From Planctomycetota bacterium (GTDB lineage Bacteria; Planctomycetota; Phycisphaerae; UBA1845), in assembly GCA_016200265.1 (NCBI GenBank), contig JACQFE010000013.1:124001-188000 (forward strand): DNA of 64,000 nt, written 5' to 3'. Under the pieces are notes generated by a model, which made no database searches, was not told where the DNA came from, and saw nothing but the letters and a program-made list of their open reading frames with translations. The position numbers were made by a program, and so were the translations under genes. Below, piece after piece: positions 17,091 through 25,642 of this stretch; the first letter of the stretch is position 1; every line of letters starts with the position of its first letter.

Positions 17091-17462
17091 TCAGTCTTGT
17101 CCGATCGGCGCATCGTTTCCAATTGCAGAGGATGTTTCGTCGTCCGAAATATGCTTGCTGCAGTCGGCCGAGCAATTTCGCACCATATATCCCCCGAGTT
17201 GGGAGCAACTTCTACTGTTTGTGTAACTGGTGCATGTACCCGTACTCGGGATACAACATCCTTCCCCTCCCTTTGGATATCTGGGAGCGGGTGTTTGATC
17301 CAGGCCGCCAGGCACCGGGGAGTAAGTTTGGGCCGCTCGCGCTCCGCTCGTCGGGCTGGCAGCCTTCGAAACGTTCGCAAGGGTCAAGGCGCCAAGAGCC
17401 AAGGTCGAAATTGCAAACATGGAAACACCAACACTCGTCATTCGATTGCGGGATTTGAACAT
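17091..17462 (-). CDS. Small Cys-rich secreted protein
   Basis: A 123-residue protein that I do not recognise. It has a clear signal peptide (basic MFKSRNR, then hydrophobic VGVSMFAISTLALGALTLA, then a cleavage-like SKAAS). The mature part has a Pro/Gly/Ser-rich linker and a small domain with eight cysteines (GCCIPSTGTC, SCSQLGG, NCSADC), probably disulfide-linked outside the cytoplasm. GGAGAGGA lies about 5 bases before the ATG, a strong ribosome-binding site. It stands alone between a convergent gene and a gene-free stretch. Confidence 0.65.
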   Translation of the reverse strand: MFKSRNRMTSVGVSMFAISTLALGALTLANVSKAASPTSGARAAQTYSPVPGGLDQTPAPRYPKGGEGCCIPSTGTCTSYTNSRSCSQLGGYMVRNCSADCSKHISDDETSSAIGNDAPIGQD

Positions 17463-17905
17463 ACGCTTCCTCTCCGAATTATGACTCTATTTTCGAAACC
17501 CTTCACTGGATTTCGATGGAACGGCCGAACGCCGAGATCGACCGCAAAATTAGTGTCCAGAACTTGATTTAGCGGCATTGATGCGATGCTCCGACCGCCT
17601 GGATTCATCACAACAAGCAGGAAACGCGGCGGCACAACCCCGTCATCCGCGTTGCCGCCGGAAACCCCACGCTTCCTTCGCCCCAACCATATGGCCGGGA
17701 GCGATAATATCGCCCCGTGTGCCTTATTTCAATTGTACTTTTTCGTCACTGGTCGTGTTGGCCTTTTTGTTGGGGCGGAAGTTTTGACGGACGGATTGGC
17801 CTGGAACTTGCCAAATTTTCGCAAAATTAGTGAGCAAACCAGGGCGAACGTCCCATAATTGCGTACATCGCGTAACGATCACTGGAATGTCGCAAGCTTC
17901 GTTAT
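17463..17905. other. Intergenic region without a recognised gene
   Basis: About 440 bases upstream of the Cys-rich gene. Short frames are present on both strands but none has a ribosome-binding site together with a protein-like composition. It may include the promoter of the leftward Cys-rich gene and that of the Wzz operon. Confidence 0.35.
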
Positions 17906-18046
17906 ATGACTTCACCCTCCGGTTCCATCGTCCGAAAAACACTCATCGGCGTCATGATTGCTTGCGCCCTCAGTGTCGGCAACTGGTTGAGAGGACGAAC
18001 TCCGCGATCCGCGCGCACCAAAACTTTCGAGCGCGTGCAATTTTGA
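17906..18046 (+). CDS. Possible 46-residue membrane or leader peptide
   Basis: ATG at 17906 opens a 46-codon frame: a polar start, then KTLIGVMIACALSVGNWL (hydrophobic), then an Arg/Lys-rich tail, a profile expected for a single membrane helix with a basic cytoplasmic end. The stop is 4 bases before the first possible start of the Wzz-type gene, so translation could be coupled. There is no clear Shine-Dalgarno sequence. I do not recognise a family; it may be a chance frame. Confidence 0.35.
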   Translation: MTSPSGSIVRKTLIGVMIACALSVGNWLRGRTPRSARTKTFERVQF

Positions 18047-18050
18047 AATA

Positions 18051-19916
18051 TTGAGCGTGTCGGATCCAAATTCAAATCCAACAATCCCCAAAAAACAGCG
18101 ATCGCAGTCCGCGCCGCATCGGAACGAACCGAGCCATAACGACGACCGACCATTTGCTGAGATTCGACGCAACCTATACGACGTTCTCCGACTGCTGACT
18201 CTGCACCGGTGGATGTTCTTCGTTCCGTTCTGCATCGTCTCCTGCGCGGCGTTCATCGTCAGCTTTTACTATCCGCGGACCTACAGTGCGACCACCAGCT
18301 TTGAGGTGCGCAACGATCCGATCATCATCAGCCTTCCGATGTCTCCGGGAGCCGCATCGTACAAATATTTCCGCAGCACCATGACCCTCGATCTGACGTC
18401 CGTGGACGCCATGCGCGAAGTCGTAGAGGCCCTTGGACTGTTGAAAGACACCGACCGCGACGAAAGCGGCGCACTCACGCCGGAAGGCTCACGCAGACTG
18501 GACCGATTGGCGCGATCACTTGGCGCAAATCTCGCGATCAATTCCACATCACCGAGTGAGCTTGTCGACATTGTGAGGATCACCTACACGGGGGCGGATG
18601 CAAAAATCGGAAAGAGTCTCGTCGATCAGGTCAAGAAGACTTACATCAAGCGAACCACAAGTTGGATCCGAGAATATTTGACGCTTCAGCGAGATTATTT
18701 TCTTCGCGAAGCGGAAGAGGCCGGCGAAGTGCTGTTGCGGGCACAGCGCGATGAGACTCGATTGCGGCTGGAGAGTCCCGGCGTCGATCCATCCGATCCC
18801 AGTTCGATCGCGGTCAAGTTATCTCAACTCGAATTGGAGCATCGCGATTTGCTTTCGCGGAGACGCGATTGTGACACGGAGATGATCGCGCAGCGTCAGG
18901 TGCTGGCCGACGCCGCGGGCGTGTTGCCTTCAAGACTTCCCGCGGAAGTGAGAAATTCCATGAATCGGACCGCTGTCACGCCGCGCGGTCTGCACATGCT
19001 CACCGCCATCCAGGACGTTGTGGCCGCCATGACCAAACTCCGAGAGACGCGAGGAGTGACGGACGCGCACCCTGAGATGCAGGAACTTCTGGCCAAGAAG
19101 CAACGCCTCGAAGCGGAATTGGAGAAGTTGCAATTGCCGGACTCTGAGACGGATTCCACTGCGGATTCGTCGGCGGCGTCGACCGAGTCAGGGCTATTGG
19201 TCGGCACTACGGGCTCGGAACAGAATCGCGTCAACATTCAGATTGCGGCTTTGGAACGGAAAATCAAGGATATCGACCTTAGTCTCGAGACGAATGTTCG
19301 GGCGATCACCGATCTCACCAAGGCAAAGGAACAAGTGTTCGACAAGCGTGAGGAATTCAGCGAAGTGTTGGGGCGGGTGGCCAAGGCCAAGCAGCACGTC
19401 TCGCAATTGGAATCCACACTTGGGATGATCGAGCCGGCGCTCAAGGCGGTTGAACAAGACCGATTGGTGCAATTTATTGAAGGACAGCCGGCGCGGGGAC
19501 CGGCCACGCCGATTTCGCCGAAGGCAAGCACGGTTGTTCTCCTCTCGCTCTTGATGGGAGTTGTTGCCGGCGCGGTGTTCGTGATCCTGGGAGAGTTGTT
19601 TGACAACATTTATCGCAGCTCCGGCCAGGTGGCGAAGAGCCTGGGGTTGCCGATTCTCGAAGCGATCGACGAAATCGTCACGCCGCACGATCGCCGCCGC
19701 TTGCTCGTGTATCGGGCGGTGGCGTCTCCCTTGATCGTGGCCGCATGCCTTTCACTCACCATCATGGCCGGTTCGCTCGCATATCTGAGCCTCACTCAGC
19801 CCTGGGCTTATCAAAGGATGCGGAGCATTCCGCAGGCGGCGCTGGAGATCTTCATCGAGCGGCATGATCGAAGCGCGGACCGCGAAGACGACGTGGAAGT
19901 TTCGAACACGCCTTGA
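18051..19916 (+). CDS. Wzz/GumC-type polysaccharide chain-length protein
   Basis: Inner-membrane protein that would set chain length or assist export of a surface polysaccharide. The Wzz-like N-terminus has a membrane helix (about 48-68: RWMFFVPFCIVSCAAFIVSF) preceded by a cytoplasmic stretch and followed by TYSATTSFEVRNDP. Residues about 190-470 are mostly long charged helices, a predicted periplasmic coiled coil. A Pro-rich ATPISPK precedes the second helix (about 480-502), as in the family. Unusually, a third helix follows (about 550-575), and there is no C-terminal tyrosine kinase domain. The start is TTG at 18051 or GTG at 18057, neither with a clear ribosome-binding site. No polymerase or flippase is nearby. 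Confidence 0.85.
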   Translation: MSVSDPNSNPTIPKKQRSQSAPHRNEPSHNDDRPFAEIRRNLYDVLRLLTLHRWMFFVPFCIVSCAAFIVSFYYPRTYSATTSFEVRNDPIIISLPMSPGAASYKYFRSTMTLDLTSVDAMREVVEALGLLKDTDRDESGALTPEGSRRLDRLARSLGANLAINSTSPSELVDIVRITYTGADAKIGKSLVDQVKKTYIKRTTSWIREYLTLQRDYFLREAEEAGEVLLRAQRDETRLRLESPGVDPSDPSSIAVKLSQLELEHRDLLSRRRDCDTEMIAQRQVLADAAGVLPSRLPAEVRNSMNRTAVTPRGLHMLTAIQDVVAAMTKLRETRGVTDAHPEMQELLAKKQRLEAELEKLQLPDSETDSTADSSAASTESGLLVGTTGSEQNRVNIQIAALERKIKDIDLSLETNVRAITDLTKAKEQVFDKREEFSEVLGRVAKAKQHVSQLESTLGMIEPALKAVEQDRLVQFIEGQPARGPATPISPKASTVVLLSLLMGVVAGAVFVILGELFDNIYRSSGQVAKSLGLPILEAIDEIVTPHDRRRLLVYRAVASPLIVAACLSLTIMAGSLAYLSLTQPWAYQRMRSIPQAALEIFIERHDRSADREDDVEVSNTP

Positions 19917-20748
19917 GAGTGTGATCGCGCGATCTCCTCGAGATAGCGCCCGCTCCCACCAAAGCGATGGCACGAGTCACGCCCCATCGATGATGCTGCC
20001 GCCGCAAGACAATTGCGTCGGACAGCGCAAGCAGCACCACGATAACTGTGAGTCCCTTTGGCGACGTCGCAGGGATGGGTTTGCTAAGCACTGCCATGGT
20101 GTCGAGGCTCAACTCACTTGCAATCATACCCGTGTCCGATGAGGCGTAATCCGAAAGGTAGGCTGATTGCCCGCCCTCCCAAGTGTTGCGCAAGATGGCG
20201 ATGTGCTCCGGGTGAGAGGCGAAGACGGCCAGGGTGCTGGCTGCCGGGTGTCCGCTAGTATTGCTAACACCGTTGCACGGCTCCCAACATTGTCCAATTA
20301 CCGTCCCCGGCGGCCGGTTGCCTAAGACTGGATCGGAGGCTGTGTTGACAATTGGGTCGCCGCTGGCAGCACCGCTGTTCGCACCGATCCATGCCTGAAC
20401 CGTTGGATTGAAATACACCTGCAAAGTGTCGGGGACAGTGCCCCAAGTGATCACGCCTTTGCGGGCCCGCATGGCATCCGCGAGCACGCCGTCCGGATCG
20501 GCCCAGGTATCTGAAAGGTCAATGATCACGCCGAAAGGCGCAAGCTCGGCGGTGGTCGCTCCCGTGTGGGGAAAGACCGTACACTGATGCCCGTTGCTTT
20601 GCAGAAGCTGGCACCATTGCGCAGCGGCATTCGCCGAGGCGTTGCTGGTGTCGATCACCGCGACATTGGCCGCCAACACCACGTGTGCAGAATTGAAAAG
20701 TGCGACACAGAGAATTAGCGCTAGAAGCTTCCGTTGATCTGATTGCAG
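19852..20748 (-). CDS. Secreted protein with IPTL-like C-terminal signal
   Basis: A protein of about 298 residues with a signal peptide (KLLALILCVALFNSAHVVLA). The mature domain starts NVAVIDTSNASANAAAQWC and has alternating strands and helices; AELAPFGVIIDLSDTWADP suggests a class I amidotransferase-like (ThuA-type) fold, a weak resemblance. Near the end, KPIPATSPKGLTVIVVLLA followed by LSDAIVLRR resembles IPTL-CTERM tails (IPT, a hydrophobic helix, Arg), but about 45 more residues follow and overlap the end of the Wzz gene on the other strand; this suggests a lost stop or a frameshift. No ATG, GTG or TTG fits the signal peptide; CTG at 20748 is preceded by GGAGGGAGGACGG and is my proposed start. 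Confidence 0.6.
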   Translation of the reverse strand: MQSDQRKLLALILCVALFNSAHVVLAANVAVIDTSNASANAAAQWCQLLQSNGHQCTVFPHTGATTAELAPFGVIIDLSDTWADPDGVLADAMRARKGVITWGTVPDTLQVYFNPTVQAWIGANSGAASGDPIVNTASDPVLGNRPPGTVIGQCWEPCNGVSNTSGHPAASTLAVFASHPEHIAILRNTWEGGQSAYLSDYASSDTGMIASELSLDTMAVLSKPIPATSPKGLTVIVVLLALSDAIVLRRQHHRWGVTRAIALVGAGAISRRSRDHTLKACSKLPRRLRGPRFDHAAR

Positions 20749-20920
20749 GTTCCGTCCTCCCTCCGATGCACCTGGCCGATGGACTTGGCATGTGCCTGAA
20801 TTGTACCGCAACCGCAGGGTGCGATGCAATGAGTTGTGTGAATTTGCGAGTCGGCAACCGTGAAAAATGCGGATATTTCGCCGGCGATGGGTGCCAGCGA
20901 CGGCTTTGCTGCCAGTGCCC

Positions 20921-22525
20921 CTACTTCGCCGTGGCCATCGCACGGACTTCACGAAGCACGGTGACTTTGATTTCACCGGGATAGGTCATCTGCTCTTCGA
21001 TTTGCCTGGCTACATCGCGAGCGATCATGGTGGCGGCGGCGTCATCGACGCGCTTGGCGTCGACGATGACGCGAATCTCGCGGCCGGCTTGAATCGCGAA
21101 CGCTTCTTTCACGCCCATTTGTGCTTTGGCGATTTCCTCGAGCTGCTGGAGTCGCTGCACATATCGTTCGAGTGATTCGCGGCGACCGCCCGGACGCGAC
21201 GCACTGATCGCATCGGCCGCCATCACGATCGGCGTGTACGGGCTGGTCGAAGGAATGTCTCCGTGGTGACCTTCAATGGCATTGAGGACTTCCGGTCTTT
21301 CGGTGAAACGACGGCAGAAGTCCGCGCCAATCTTCTGATGACTGCCCTCGACTTCATGATCGATGGCCTTGCCGATGTCGTGCAGCAATCCGCAGCGTCG
21401 CGCGAGCCGCCCATCGAGCCCCAATTCGTCTGCGATATTCTGACAAAGGAATGCGACTTCCAAGCTGTGCCGCAAGACGTTTTGACCGTAGCTCGTGCGG
21501 AACTTTAATCGCCCTAGCAATTCAAGCTGCTTACGGTGCAGGCCGCCAATGCTCGCTTCGATCGACGCCTTCTTACCGGCCTCATAGACTTCCTCATCCA
21601 CTTCCTTCTGCACTTGCTCGACGAGTTCTTCGATGCGGCCGGGGTGAATTCGCCCGTCCTGTATCAACCGCTCCAGCGACCGCCGCGCGACCTCGCGACG
21701 AACAGGATCAAACGCGCTGACCACCACGACGCCCGGAGTATCATCCACGATGACGTCGACCCCCGTTGCTTTCTCGAACGCGCGGATATTGCGCCCCTCG
21801 CGTCCGATCACGCGGCCTTTCATTTCATCATTGGGAATGTCCACGGCCGAAACGGAGCTTTCGCAGGTGTGCTCGCCCGCGTATCGCTGGATGGCGGTCA
21901 GCACGATCTCGCGAGATCGATGAACCGCCTCTTCCTTTGCGGTATTGAGTGTCTTGTCGATGAGAAGAGCGGCCTCTCGATCCACTTCGTGCTGCAGCTC
22001 GTCCAGAATCTGCTTCTTCGCTTCATCCGCGGTGACTCCCGCGACCTTTAGGAGCGATTCGCGACGCTCCACCAGAAGTTGATCGGCCCGCTTTTCTTTT
22101 TGGACGATTTCCTCGTTCGTCGCCTGCAGCTTCTTGACGGTTTGCTCAATCGATTTCTCCTTGGTGGTCAGCGTATCGAGCTTGGCCTCGAGATTGTCTT
22201 CCCTTTTGGCGATGCGTTTTTCGGCCTCCTTCAACTCGGCGCGCATCACATCTTCTTCTCGCTTCAATTCTTCCTGCCCCTTCAGGATGAGCGCCTTTGA
22301 TTCCACCTCGGCCTTTTCGCGGGCAACTTCAGCCTCTCCGTGGGCGGCGGAAAGAATTCGTTCGGCGTCAGTCCGCGCCGAATCGACGCGTTTTCGCCCC
22401 AGCCAGATCGTCAAAAGGTATCCTGCAAGCAAGGCGGCCACGGCGCCCAAAGCCCCGGCCAACATGAGCTTCAATAAGGGCGCTGAGGATTCCGCTTCGG
22501 CGAGGACTACAAAAGAATTGATCAT
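20921..22525 (-). CDS. rny: Ribonuclease Y
   Basis: Membrane-bound endoribonuclease that starts mRNA decay. From the ATG at 22525 it has a membrane helix (about 17-42), a long charged coiled coil (about 45-200), a KH RNA-binding domain with GRVIGREGRNIRAFEKATG, and an HD domain with the metal-binding HDIGKAID and EGHHGD. It ends in EIKVTVLREVRAMA, matching the family C-terminus. The length (534 residues) is normal. An upstream in-frame ATG at 22606 would add 27 unlikely residues. It lies about 170 bases upstream of the IPTL-like gene on the same strand. Assignment firm. Confidence 0.96.
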   Translation of the reverse strand: MINSFVVLAEAESSAPLLKLMLAGALGAVAALLAGYLLTIWLGRKRVDSARTDAERILSAAHGEAEVAREKAEVESKALILKGQEELKREEDVMRAELKEAEKRIAKREDNLEAKLDTLTTKEKSIEQTVKKLQATNEEIVQKEKRADQLLVERRESLLKVAGVTADEAKKQILDELQHEVDREAALLIDKTLNTAKEEAVHRSREIVLTAIQRYAGEHTCESSVSAVDIPNDEMKGRVIGREGRNIRAFEKATGVDVIVDDTPGVVVVSAFDPVRREVARRSLERLIQDGRIHPGRIEELVEQVQKEVDEEVYEAGKKASIEASIGGLHRKQLELLGRLKFRTSYGQNVLRHSLEVAFLCQNIADELGLDGRLARRCGLLHDIGKAIDHEVEGSHQKIGADFCRRFTERPEVLNAIEGHHGDIPSTSPYTPIVMAADAISASRPGGRRESLERYVQRLQQLEEIAKAQMGVKEAFAIQAGREIRVIVDAKRVDDAAATMIARDVARQIEEQMTYPGEIKVTVLREVRAMATAK

Positions 22526-23289
22526 TGCGTGTGTCCCTGTCTGCGAAGCAAGGCGTTTCAGGGTAGCGGTTTCAATCGCGGTCGGCCCGCGATGACAGCC
22601 GCCCAACGGTACGAATGGGTACCAAACCCATCATCGCACCGGTTGAATTCAATGTCTTACGAAGATCAGGGCAGGAATTGAATGCGAGAATCAGAACAAC
22701 GCGCTGATTCGCACCCAGTGCGGAACTTGCTTTGGCATGACGGCGCAACTCAAGACACGTATGCTGCGCTGGCGCGTCGAACTACGTCCTCAACGCCGAC
22801 ATTCCCGAATGTAGTATCGCCACGCTCGCGCTTGCCGCGCGGCATCCCAAAACGAAAACAAACGAATGGGCGAGTGGCCCGCTTCGCCGCCGTTTCGGGT
22901 CGCACGGAATTGCTACACTTCACGCGCCAGTTGCCCGGTGCATCGTCATCGAATCGCACCGTTCCCCGTCGCCAGACCAAATCGTTCCGCTGGATTACCT
23001 GCCCAGCAGTCTAGTCCCTAAAGCGCCTCAACATCTGAGCTTCGGAACCAATCGTCACCGCTTAAGCCTTAAACTGAGCGGGGACGACATAAAGCGACAC
23101 TTCCGTCTGAGTGCCGATCTTACTACAATCCTTCAGTGTACAAAAATCGGCGGATACGTCAATGGGGGGCTTTCCGCCATGTTGTCACAGTTTCGGAATC
23201 TTAATTACCCACTGTAACTGGAAATCATCCCAATCGTATATACTACGAGCTTCCCGAAGAGTCTGGTTTCTCACCCTGAGGGTTCAAGA
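22526..23289. other. Long intergenic region upstream of rny and the DsbD-type gene
   Basis: About 760 bases between divergent genes. No protein with a convincing start or family was found; frames such as 22682-23014 have low-quality composition. I looked for tRNA, SRP RNA, 6S, tmRNA and RNase P hallmarks by eye and found none. It must contain two promoters. AT-rich sequence near 23230-23245 (CGTATATACTAC) is a candidate -10 region for the DsbD-type gene. Confidence 0.35.
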
Positions 23290-25632
23290 ATGAAAAGACA
23301 ATCAATTGTGTGGTGCTGTTTATGGCTGATCGGCTTAGCCGGCCCGGCCCAGGCGGCCGACAAGAAAGACGGCTCGAAAGCCAAGGTCACCCTGTTGCCA
23401 AGCGTGGAAAGCATCGTTCCCGGAGTGCCCTTTGAGATTGGGGTCCAATTTGAGCAGGAATCGGGCTGGCACATTTATTGGCAAAACAGCGGCGACGCCG
23501 GCTACGCACCTCGCATTGAATGGAAGCTCCCGGCAGGCTTCACCGCCAACGAACCGCAATTCCCAATTCCACGCCGCACCACGGCGCCCGGCGATATCGT
23601 CACGAACAACCTTCCGGGCAACCCGGTCCTAATGGTCCGAATCACACCACCCGCGGACGTGAAGCCCGGCAAGATCGACATTTCGGCAAAAGTCCGTTAC
23701 CTGATCTGTAACGTTCCGTGCATCGAAGAAGATGCGCAACCGGCGATATCACTGACTGTTGGTGAACCAGGCAGCGAGCAGAAACTTGCAAACCAACAAG
23801 CATTAAATCGCGCGCGACGCGCGTTGCCCAAGCCATCAAGTGAACATCTCAAAGTGACTCCATCCATTGCTTCGACGACATTGACGGCGGGATCGAAATT
23901 CGATTTAACGCTGCTTCTCGAAGTTCCTCCCGGCAAGCACATCGAATCCAACGACCCCGGTCCGCCGACGCTTTTTCCGACGGACGTGTTCACCTATCGC
24001 GTGGGCGGAATTCGCATGGCGAAGCCCATCTATCCGCCGGCCAAAGTACGAAAAGACCCGGCCCTCGGAGACGTCGGCGAATTCGAAGGCAAAGTGACGG
24101 TGGCTGTCAGTGGCGAGGTTGATGCGTCCAGAGAATCGGGCCCGGCCAAGATCGGCGGCATCGTCGCGTTTCAAGCGTGTACGACCGACGGACACTGTTT
24201 TCCGCCCGAGGCCGTCGAATTCAGCGTGCCCGTAACCATCGAAGGCCAATCGAAAGCCAATGGCAATTCAGCGCCGGCTGGACAAGCAGGTTCTTCCGCG
24301 ACCAAAGGAAGCGCCGAGCGAATAAATTCTTCAAACAGTGCGTCTACCACTTCCACGTTTTCCGGATCAGGCGAATCCAAATCATTTCTCTACTGGCTTT
24401 CATTTGCATTCCTTGGCGGTCTGATTCTCAACATCATGCCGTGTGTGCTGCCGGTGATTTCAATCAAGGTGTTGAGTTTCGTGCAGCAGGCCGGAGAATC
24501 GCCGGGTCGAGTTCTTCGGCTTGGTATTACTTTCAGTGCCGGAATCCTGCTCTCCTTCGAAGCGCTCGCGGCCGTCATTGTCGCCTTGAAGTCAGCAGGC
24601 CACGCGCTGGGCTGGGGATTTCAATTTCAGTCCCCCGCATTCGTGATCGTGATGATGACATTGATGTTCGTTTTCGGCCTGAGCTTGCTTGGGGTATTCA
24701 TTATCACTCTGCCTGGAGCGGCCGTCACGCATCTCTCCGCCGCCGAAGAACATGAAGGCTACGTCGGGGCTTTTACGAAAGGGGCACTCGGCACGATCAT
24801 GGCCACTCCCTGCACGGCGCCATTTCTCGGCCCCGCACTGGGAGTCGCATTTCAAAGCACGAACACTGAATTGTTCGCGATTTTCACCGCCATCGGACTC
24901 GGCATGTCCAGCCCGTTCCTGCTGCTCACGGCGTTTCCAAAATGGCTGCGCTTTCTTCCGCGCCCCGGCTCTTGGATGGAGCACTTCAAGCAATTTATGG
25001 GCTTTTTGCTCATGGGAACCGTCGTCTGGTTGATGTTCACGCTCGGCGATGAAATCGGACCGAAGGGCCTGACTCGTACGATGGCGTTCCTCGTTTTCAT
25101 TGGTCTAGCCTGCTGGCTACTCGGCCGCCAAACTCCATTGACGCCCGTCGCGCGGCGATTGCTTGCCTGGGTTGCTTCGCTCGGAATCGTCGTCGCCGGA
25201 TGGTGGGTCTGTTTCCAACAAACCACCACGCTTGAAAATCTGATGGCCGATGTGCGGTTGTCCAAGGTTTGTCCGTGTCCTGAAGAAGTGCCGCAACTTA
25301 CGGCGTCAGATTGGGAAAAAGGAATTCCCTGGCAGCCGTGGTCCAAAGGTCGAGCATCAATGCTCGCTTCGCAGGGCTACACCGTCTACGTGGATTACAC
25401 CGCGACGTGGTGCGCGACGTGCCTGGCCAATAAGGCGGCCACGCTGGAAACCGAAACCGTGCGACACAAGATGCGCGACAACTGCGTCGTGCCGCTGAAG
25501 GCCGATTTCACGTTGAACGATCCCGACATCCTGGACGACCTTCAATCCTTCGGACGTTCAGGAGTGCCACTGAATGTCATCTATCCCCACAGCCTTCAAC
25601 CATCCCGCAACGTCAGCAAGTCAATAGAATAA
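23290..25632 (+). CDS. DsbD/ScsB-type thiol:disulfide interchange protein
   Basis: Carries electrons from cytoplasmic thioredoxin across the inner membrane to exported proteins. Order: signal peptide (1-22, LIGLAGPAQAA), an N-terminal DsbD-like periplasmic domain (about 30-310) with the Cys pair in YLICNVPC, a Ser/Gly-rich linker, a central membrane domain (about 365-640) with its two cysteines in NIMPCVLPV and ATPCTAPF, and a C-terminal thioredoxin domain with TWCATC (about 700-780). The protein ends soon after GVPLNVIYP, whereas relatives continue with a short segment ending in a helix, so the C-terminus seems clipped. It would serve the many Cys-rich exported proteins here. Convergent with the Kelch gene. 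Confidence 0.92.
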   Translation: MKRQSIVWCCLWLIGLAGPAQAADKKDGSKAKVTLLPSVESIVPGVPFEIGVQFEQESGWHIYWQNSGDAGYAPRIEWKLPAGFTANEPQFPIPRRTTAPGDIVTNNLPGNPVLMVRITPPADVKPGKIDISAKVRYLICNVPCIEEDAQPAISLTVGEPGSEQKLANQQALNRARRALPKPSSEHLKVTPSIASTTLTAGSKFDLTLLLEVPPGKHIESNDPGPPTLFPTDVFTYRVGGIRMAKPIYPPAKVRKDPALGDVGEFEGKVTVAVSGEVDASRESGPAKIGGIVAFQACTTDGHCFPPEAVEFSVPVTIEGQSKANGNSAPAGQAGSSATKGSAERINSSNSASTTSTFSGSGESKSFLYWLSFAFLGGLILNIMPCVLPVISIKVLSFVQQAGESPGRVLRLGITFSAGILLSFEALAAVIVALKSAGHALGWGFQFQSPAFVIVMMTLMFVFGLSLLGVFIITLPGAAVTHLSAAEEHEGYVGAFTKGALGTIMATPCTAPFLGPALGVAFQSTNTELFAIFTAIGLGMSSPFLLLTAFPKWLRFLPRPGSWMEHFKQFMGFLLMGTVVWLMFTLGDEIGPKGLTRTMAFLVFIGLACWLLGRQTPLTPVARRLLAWVASLGIVVAGWWVCFQQTTTLENLMADVRLSKVCPCPEEVPQLTASDWEKGIPWQPWSKGRASMLASQGYTVYVDYTATWCATCLANKAATLETETVRHKMRDNCVVPLKADFTLNDPDILDDLQSFGRSGVPLNVIYPHSLQPSRNVSKSIE

Positions 25633-25642
25633 CACCCAGCGG

